A stretch of 44,379 nt of DNA. Source: JBQTJJ01 sp052387235 (GTDB taxonomy: Bacteria; Actinomycetota; Acidimicrobiia; Acidimicrobiales; GCA-2861595). The DNA lies in NCBI GenBank assembly GCA_052387235.1, contig JBQTJJ010000069.1, positions 1-44,379 on the forward strand, given 5' to 3'. The notes beneath the pieces are model-generated. The model did no database searches. It was not told where the DNA came from and worked only from the letters and a program-made list of their open reading frames with translations. A program made the translations under genes and the position numbers. Shown here piece by piece: positions 40,671 through 44,379 of this stretch (positions are counted from its first letter, which is position 1; each line of letters begins with the position of its first letter).

Positions 40671-40758
40671 TAGGATGACCCAGTTCACCGAAGCCCTGCC
40701 CCGGGAGCGCCGGGGCCCCGAGCGCACCGCGCGCCGGGTCCAGAGGGAGGAGCGGCCC
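40671..40758 (+). promoter_or_regulatory. rpsF promoter and structured leader
   Basis: TAGGAT at 40671-40676 is a likely -10 element. The predicted leader of about 75 nt contains a perfect CCCCGG-GAGCG-CCGGGG hairpin (40699-40715) and ends with GGGAGGAG before the rpsF GTG. Leaders of rpsF operons in other phyla bind the S6-S18 complex for feedback control; whether this one does is only a possibility. Confidence 0.4.
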
Positions 40759-41139
40759 GTGCGGCCCTATGAAGTCATGGTCATCCTCGATCCCGGCCTG
40801 GAGGACGACGTCATCCGGTCCAGCATCGACCGGGCCACCCAGGTGATCACGGCCAACGGCGGCAACGCCGGCCGGGTCGACCGGTGGGGCAAGCGCCGGT
40901 TCGCCTACGAGCTGCACCACCGCTGGGAGGGCTACTACGTCCTCATCGAGGCCTCGGCCGAGCCGGCTGCGATGGCCGAGCTCGACCGGATGCTCTCCCT
41001 GGCCGACGAGGTCATCCGCCACAAGGTGATCCGCCTGCCCGACGTCGTGGCCAACCGGGCCCGCCCGGCCACCGCCACCACATCCAGCGGAGCGGCCGCG
41101 GACAACGGCGGCCAGAGCGCGAAAGCGAGCGAGCAATGA
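40759..41139 (+). CDS. rpsF: Ribosomal protein S6
   Basis: S6 (126 residues) of the small subunit begins RPYEVMVILDPGLEDDVIR. It has the conserved VDRWGKRRFAYELHHRWEGYYVLIEA and VIRHKVIRLPD. The C-terminal 30 residues are a low-complexity Ala/Ser/Thr tail. GTG at 40759 is chosen over an upstream in-frame codon because GGGAGGAG lies about 7 nt before it and because family alignment starts here. It leads the rpsF-ssb-rpsR-rplI operon. Confidence 0.95.
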   Translation: MRPYEVMVILDPGLEDDVIRSSIDRATQVITANGGNAGRVDRWGKRRFAYELHHRWEGYYVLIEASAEPAAMAELDRMLSLADEVIRHKVIRLPDVVANRARPATATTSSGAAADNGGQSAKASEQ

Positions 41140-41663
41140 GCAACGGAAACTCGGTCACCCTGGTCGGCAACATCACGCGCGACCCCGAGCTGCGCTTCAC
41201 GCCGAGCGGTCAGGCCACGGCCTCGTTCGGCCTGGCCGTGAACCGGCGCTGGCAGGACCGCCAGAGCGGGGAGTGGCAGGAGGCCACCTCCTTCTTCGAC
41301 GTGGTCTGCTGGCGGGAGATGGCGGAGAACGCCAGCGAGTCGCTGTCCCGGGGCTCCCGGGTCATCGTGACCGGCCGCCTGGAGCAGCGCTCGTGGGAGA
41401 GCCAGGAGGGCGAGAAGCGGTCCAAGATCGAGGTGGTGGCCGACGACATCGGCCCCAGCCTGCGCTGGGCCACGGCCGCCATCACCAAGAACGAGCGCCG
41501 GGCCCCCGGTGAGGGCGGCCAGGGCGGCCAGGGCAGCGGCCAGGGCGGTCAGGGCGGCGGCGGCGGGTACGGCGGTCCCGGCGACGGTGGCCGGGCCCAG
41601 GCCCCGGTCGGGGCCCAGGGCCAGCCCGCACCCGGCTGGGGCAGCAACGAGGAGCCCTTCTAA
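41136..41663 (+). CDS. ssb: Single-stranded DNA-binding protein
   Basis: SSB (175 residues) coats single-stranded DNA at forks and recruits partners. The OB fold is clear: NSVTLVGNITRDPELRFTPSGQATASFGLAVNRRW, then FFDVVCWREMAENASESLSRGSRVIVTGRLEQRSW. A Gly/Gln-rich linker (GGQGGQGSGQGGQGGGGGYGG) leads to the acidic tip SNEEPF, which binds partner proteins. The ATG overlaps the rpsF stop (ATGA) and its stop overlaps the rpsR start (TAATG). Confidence 0.96.
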   Translation: MSNGNSVTLVGNITRDPELRFTPSGQATASFGLAVNRRWQDRQSGEWQEATSFFDVVCWREMAENASESLSRGSRVIVTGRLEQRSWESQEGEKRSKIEVVADDIGPSLRWATAAITKNERRAPGEGGQGGQGSGQGGQGGGGGYGGPGDGGRAQAPVGAQGQPAPGWGSNEEPF

Positions 41664-42142
41664 TGGCACGCAACAACGATCGCGACCGCGGCACCAAGCG
41701 GGCCCCCCGGGAGGACCGGCGCCGGGGCGGGAAGAAGAAGGTCTGCATCTTCTGCACCGAGCACATCCCGTGGGTGGACTACAAGGAGGTCAACATCCTC
41801 CGCCGGTTCATGTCGGACCGGGGCAAGATCCGGGCCCGCCGCGTCACCGGCAACTGCACCCAGCACCAGCGCGAGGTGGCCGTGGCCATCAAGACGGCGC
41901 GCGAGCTGGCCCTCCTCCCGTACACCCAGCGCACGGTCACCGAGCGCACCGGCGGGCGGGGCGGCGGTCGGGGGGGCCCGCCCCGGGGCGACCGGCCCTC
42001 CGGCCCGCGCGACAGTGCTCCCCCGGTCCCCAGCGGTCCTCCGCCCGGCCCCGAGGTCCTGCCCGGGCCGGAGGAGACCAACGATGCCGACCTGGACGCC
42101 GTGGCCGGCATCGAGGAGCCCGAGGACGAGGTGGTGGGCTAG
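41663..42142 (+). CDS. rpsR: Ribosomal protein S18 with long C-terminal tail
   Basis: The S18 core has KKKVCIFCTEHIPWVDYKEVN, then LRRFMSDRGKIRARRVTGNCTQHQREVAVAIKTARELALLPY. Cys28, Cys31, Cys65 and His68 form a zinc-binding (C+ type) site. The core ends near residue 91, after which 68 residues remain: a Gly/Arg-rich part (TGGRGGGRGGPPRGDRP), a Pro-rich part, and an acidic end (EETNDADLDAVAGIEEPED). Normal S18 proteins are about 75-95 residues, so this tail is unusual. rplI starts directly after the stop. Confidence 0.94.
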   Translation: MARNNDRDRGTKRAPREDRRRGGKKKVCIFCTEHIPWVDYKEVNILRRFMSDRGKIRARRVTGNCTQHQREVAVAIKTARELALLPYTQRTVTERTGGRGGGRGGPPRGDRPSGPRDSAPPVPSGPPPGPEVLPGPEETNDADLDAVAGIEEPEDEVVG

Positions 42143-42592
42143 ATGCGGGTGGTGCTGCGCACCGACGTCGACGGCGTCGGCAAGAAGGGCGACATCCTCG
42201 AGGTCTCGGACGGCTTCGCCCGGAACTTCCTGGTTCCCAAGGGCCGGGCCATCCCGGCCACCCCGGGTGTCCAGGCCCAGGCCGACGCCATGCGCCGCTC
42301 TCGTGACGTCAAGGACGCCCGCGACCGCGAGGGGGCCGAGGCCGTGGCCCGCAGGCTGGTGCCGCTCGTGATCAAGATCCCGGCCCGCGCCGGGCGCGAG
42401 GGCCGGCTGTTCGGGTCGGTGACCGCGGCCGACGTGGCCGAGGCCGTCACGGCCCAGTCGGGGCTCGCGCTCGACCGCCGGAGGCTCCACATCGACGAGC
42501 CCATCAAGACCCTCGGCTCCCACGAGGTGCCGGTGAAGCTGCATGCCGACGTCGAGTTCCGGCTGAACGTCGAGGTCGTCGCCGACCGCTGA
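42143..42592 (+). CDS. rplI: Ribosomal protein L9
   Basis: L9 (149 residues) has the N-terminal RNA-binding domain RVVLRTDVDGVGKKGDILEVSDGFARNFLVPKGRA. A long connecting helix and a C-terminal domain (REGRLFGSVTAADVAEAV, then IKTLGSHEVPVKLHADV) follow. The ATG directly abuts the rpsR stop. It is the last gene of the rpsF operon; dnaB follows after 146 nt. Confidence 0.96.
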   Translation: MRVVLRTDVDGVGKKGDILEVSDGFARNFLVPKGRAIPATPGVQAQADAMRRSRDVKDARDREGAEAVARRLVPLVIKIPARAGREGRLFGSVTAADVAEAVTAQSGLALDRRRLHIDEPIKTLGSHEVPVKLHADVEFRLNVEVVADR

Positions 42593-42629
42593 TCCGGGGT
42601 GGCGGTCGGGCCCTGTCACATGCGGTCCC

Positions 42630-42635
42630 TACACT
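42630..42635 (+). promoter_or_regulatory. Putative -10 element of dnaB
   Basis: TACACT in the rplI-dnaB gap would give a leader of about 95 nt. The leader contains a partial DnaA-box-like ATCCACA (42682-42688). No convincing -35 hexamer is seen. Confidence 0.4.
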
Positions 42636-42738
42636 CGAACTGGTGTTCCCACCGAGTGAACGGGACGGTAATCCCCGGTGAATCCACAGCGAAGCACCCC
42701 TAGCGTTCCCCAGGCCCTCCCCTGTTGGATGGGGTGAG

Positions 42739-44103
42739 ATGGTCCGCTCGATCGACGACGCCCGCGCCAACCAGCCACCCGAGCGCCGCGGGCGGTCCGT
42801 CCCGGCCGACCTCCACGCCGAGGAGTCACTGCTCGGCGCCATGCTGCTGTCGAAGGACGCCGTCGTCGAGGCGGTCCAGATCTGCGCCGCCGACGACTTC
42901 TACAAGCCGGCCCACGGCCACGTGTTCGACGCCATCACGTCGCTCTACGCCCGGGGCGAGCCCGGCGACCCCGTCACGGTGGCCGACGAGCTGCGCCGGG
43001 CCGGCCTGCTGGACGCCGTGGGCGGCACGCCCGTCCTCATCTCGCTCCAGGCCAACACGCCGGCCATCGGCAACGCCCCCCGCTACGCCCGCATCGTCGA
43101 GGAGCACGCCCTGCTGCGCCGGCTCATCGGCGTGGCCTCGGAGATCGCCGAGCTGGGCTACGAGATCCCCGAGGACGTCGGCGCCGCCATCGACAAGGCG
43201 GAGACCCTGGTGTTCCAGCTGGGCCAGCGCCGGGTGGCCGACACCATGGCGCCCCTGCGGGACCTGCTGGAGAAGTCCCTCGACCACCTGGAGGCGCTCT
43301 ACGAGCGGGGCGAGTCGATCACCGGCACACCCACCGGCTTCACCGACCTGGACGAGCGGCTGGCCGGGCTGCAGCCGTCGAACCTCATCATCCTCGGGGC
43401 CCGTCCCTCCATGGGCAAGACCAGCTTCGCCCTGAACATCGTGGCCCATGCCGCCATGCACGCCCGTACGCCGGTGCTCATGTTCTCGCTCGAGATGAGC
43501 AACCACGAGATCACCCAGCGCCTGCTGTGTGCGGAGGCCCGGGTCGACGCCACCCGCATGCGCAACGGCCGCCTCGTCGAGACCGACTGGCCCAAGATCA
43601 GCCACGCCATCGGCCGCCTGGGCGAGGCGCCGATCTTCGTCGACGACAACCCCAACCTCACCATCATGGACATCCGGGCCAAGGCCCGCCGGCTCAAGAG
43701 CCGGGAGGGCCTGGGCCTGGTGGTGGTCGACTACCTCCAGCTGATGACGGGCCGCACCAACGCCGAGAACCGCCAGGTGGAGGTGTCGGAGATCAGCCGC
43801 GGCCTCAAGATCCTCGCCCGCGAGCTCGAGGTGCCGGTCATCGCCCTGTCACAGCTCTCCCGCGGCCTCGAGGCCAGGGCCGACAAGCGGCCGATGCTCG
43901 CTGACCTCCGTGAGAGCGGCAGCCTCGAGCAGGACGCCGACGTCGTGATGTTCCTGTACCGGGACGAGGTCTACAACGCCGAGTCGCCGGACCGGGGCAC
44001 GGCCGAGGTCATCGTGTCGAAGCACCGTAACGGGCCCACCGGCGTGCTCCAGCTGGCCTTCCTGAGCCAGTACACCCGCTTCGCCAACATGGCCCGCATC
44101 TGA
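42739..44103 (+). CDS. dnaB: Replicative DNA helicase DnaB
   Basis: DnaB (454 residues) is the hexameric fork helicase. The N-terminal domain has DLHAEESLLGAMLLSKDAV and ADDFYKPAHGHVFDAI. The RecA-like domain has Walker A LGARPSMGKTSFALNI, the FSLEMSNHEITQRLLCAEA segment, Walker B GLGLVVVDYLQLM, and the conserved LSQLSRGLEARADKRPMLADLRESGSLEQDADVV. The motifs are contiguous, so no intein is present although inteins are common in mycobacterial dnaB. ATG at 42739 follows GGATGGGGTGAG. Its loader may be the DUF721 protein at 6168. Confidence 0.97.
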   Translation: MVRSIDDARANQPPERRGRSVPADLHAEESLLGAMLLSKDAVVEAVQICAADDFYKPAHGHVFDAITSLYARGEPGDPVTVADELRRAGLLDAVGGTPVLISLQANTPAIGNAPRYARIVEEHALLRRLIGVASEIAELGYEIPEDVGAAIDKAETLVFQLGQRRVADTMAPLRDLLEKSLDHLEALYERGESITGTPTGFTDLDERLAGLQPSNLIILGARPSMGKTSFALNIVAHAAMHARTPVLMFSLEMSNHEITQRLLCAEARVDATRMRNGRLVETDWPKISHAIGRLGEAPIFVDDNPNLTIMDIRAKARRLKSREGLGLVVVDYLQLMTGRTNAENRQVEVSEISRGLKILARELEVPVIALSQLSRGLEARADKRPMLADLRESGSLEQDADVVMFLYRDEVYNAESPDRGTAEVIVSKHRNGPTGVLQLAFLSQYTRFANMARI

Positions 44104-44287
44104 CCCGCGCGGCCCGGGGAAGGGGCAGAGGGGGGCCGGGGTGCGGCTGGCCGGCCGGGTTGCCGGAGCCGCCGCCGGGGAGGGTCCCCGACCCCACCTC
44201 TGCCTGCGCCGTCTGGAGGGGCGCTCCCGATGCATCGTCGCCACTCCGCGAGAGCTTGAGGGGGATTCGCGCACCACCCATCCGGAA
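44104..44287. other. Intergenic stretch after dnaB
   Basis: No gene or RNA is recognised. There is a small GGGTC-CCC-GACCC type repeat near 44185, too weak to call a terminator. The right end carries a -10 element for the next gene. Confidence 0.5.
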
Positions 44288-44293
44288 TAGCCT
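44288..44293 (+). promoter_or_regulatory. -10 element of the right-edge gene (leaderless)
   Basis: TAGCCT ends 6 nt before the GTG at 44300, the same spacing seen for other leaderless starts in the window. Confidence 0.45.
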
Positions 44294-44299
44294 CACCCG

Positions 44300-44379
44300 G
44301 TGTTCCTCGGCGAGGATCTCCTGCCGCTGCTGGTGCTGGCCCTCGGCGCGGCCATGGTGGTGGGCAACGGCATGGCACT
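44300..44379 (+). CDS. Partial membrane protein running off the right edge
   Basis: From GTG at 44300 the frame encodes FLGEDLLPLLVLALGAAMVVGN and stays open to the window end (26 codons). It starts with a short acidic head and a hydrophobic helix, as expected for the first segment of a membrane protein. The leaderless -10 element supports the start. The family cannot be named from this fragment. Confidence 0.5.
   Translation, partial: MFLGEDLLPLLVLALGAAMVVGNGMA

Noticed and set aside
42739..44103. Intein in dnaB or gyrA
   Set aside because: The Walker A, Walker B and active-site motifs are contiguous and the proteins have normal length, so no intein is inserted.

Overview
The window is a high-GC actinobacterial chromosome segment that spans the replication-origin neighbourhood. 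The gene order around dnaA (tRNA-Ile, DUF3566, gyrA, gyrB, DUF721, recF, dnaN, dnaA, then divergently rpmH, rnpA, yidD, yidC, khpB, rsmG, parA, parB) is the classic actinomycete origin order. The next block (cwlM-like, trxA, trxB, anti-sigma, ECF sigma, kinase, murJ, DUF6049, pcnB) matches the mycobacterial Rv3907c-Rv3915 block. The block from ino1 and padR through DUF5318, ponA, rpsF, ssb, rpsR and rplI to dnaB matches mycobacterial Rv0046c-Rv0058. A deep-branching actinobacterium such as an acidimicrobial lineage is the most likely source. That placement is inferred from gene content and protein style, not from a database search. Nothing in the window looks like a plasmid, prophage, insertion sequence or CRISPR array.

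Layout. Positions 1-272 hold no gene I can support. On the minus strand, 273-10419 carries tRNA-Ile(GAU), a DUF3566 membrane protein, a TadE-like protein with a peptidase-like tail, gyrA, gyrB, a DciA-like DUF721 protein, recF, dnaN and dnaA. A 299-bp divergent gap (10420-10718) has DnaA-box-like sites and a good rpmH promoter. On the plus strand, 10719-16512 carries rpmH, rnpA, yidD, yidC, khpB, rsmG, a parS site, parA and parB. From 16580 to 28119 most genes are on the minus strand: a degenerate CwlM-type amidase, trxA, trxB, small membrane proteins, an anti-sigma/ECF-sigma pair, a Ser/Thr kinase, degV, murJ, a DUF6049 protein and a GNAT. pilT and pcnB (plus) follow, then HAD, methyltransferase, ino1 and padR (minus). 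DUF5318, two Ala-rich membrane proteins, ponA, panB, a DUF192 protein, rpsF-ssb-rpsR-rplI and dnaB (plus) come next, and a partial gene runs off the right edge.

How the genes work together. The window holds most of the initiation and elongation core: DnaA, DnaB, the DciA-like candidate helicase loader, beta clamp, SSB, RecF and gyrase. It also holds the segregation system (ParA, ParB, parS), the Sec/YidC insertion accessory genes, and a cell-wall group (MurJ, PBP1, CwlM-like protein, Ser/Thr kinase). A redox and envelope-stress group (TrxA, TrxB, ECF sigma and its anti-sigma) and inositol synthesis under a PadR repressor complete it. Neighbouring genes repeatedly overlap by ATGA, GTGA or TTGA, which indicates translationally coupled operons.

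Most interesting signals: (1) the rnpA reading frame has no ATG, GTG or TTG start after rpmH, but does have an ATG 4 nt before the rpmH start, so rpmH may be nested inside rnpA as known from Thermus; (2) many genes have a TANNNT -10 element exactly 6-8 nt before a GTG start, implying leaderless mRNAs, including one 25-bp divergent promoter whose two -10 elements share a TA step; (3) the ECF sigma gene lacks any conventional start codon and instead has ATC at the leaderless position; (4) the gyrB-gyrA spacer is a chain of perfect short hairpins; (5) GyrA has Asn-Gln-Gln where Gly-Asp-Ser is usual in the quinolone pocket.
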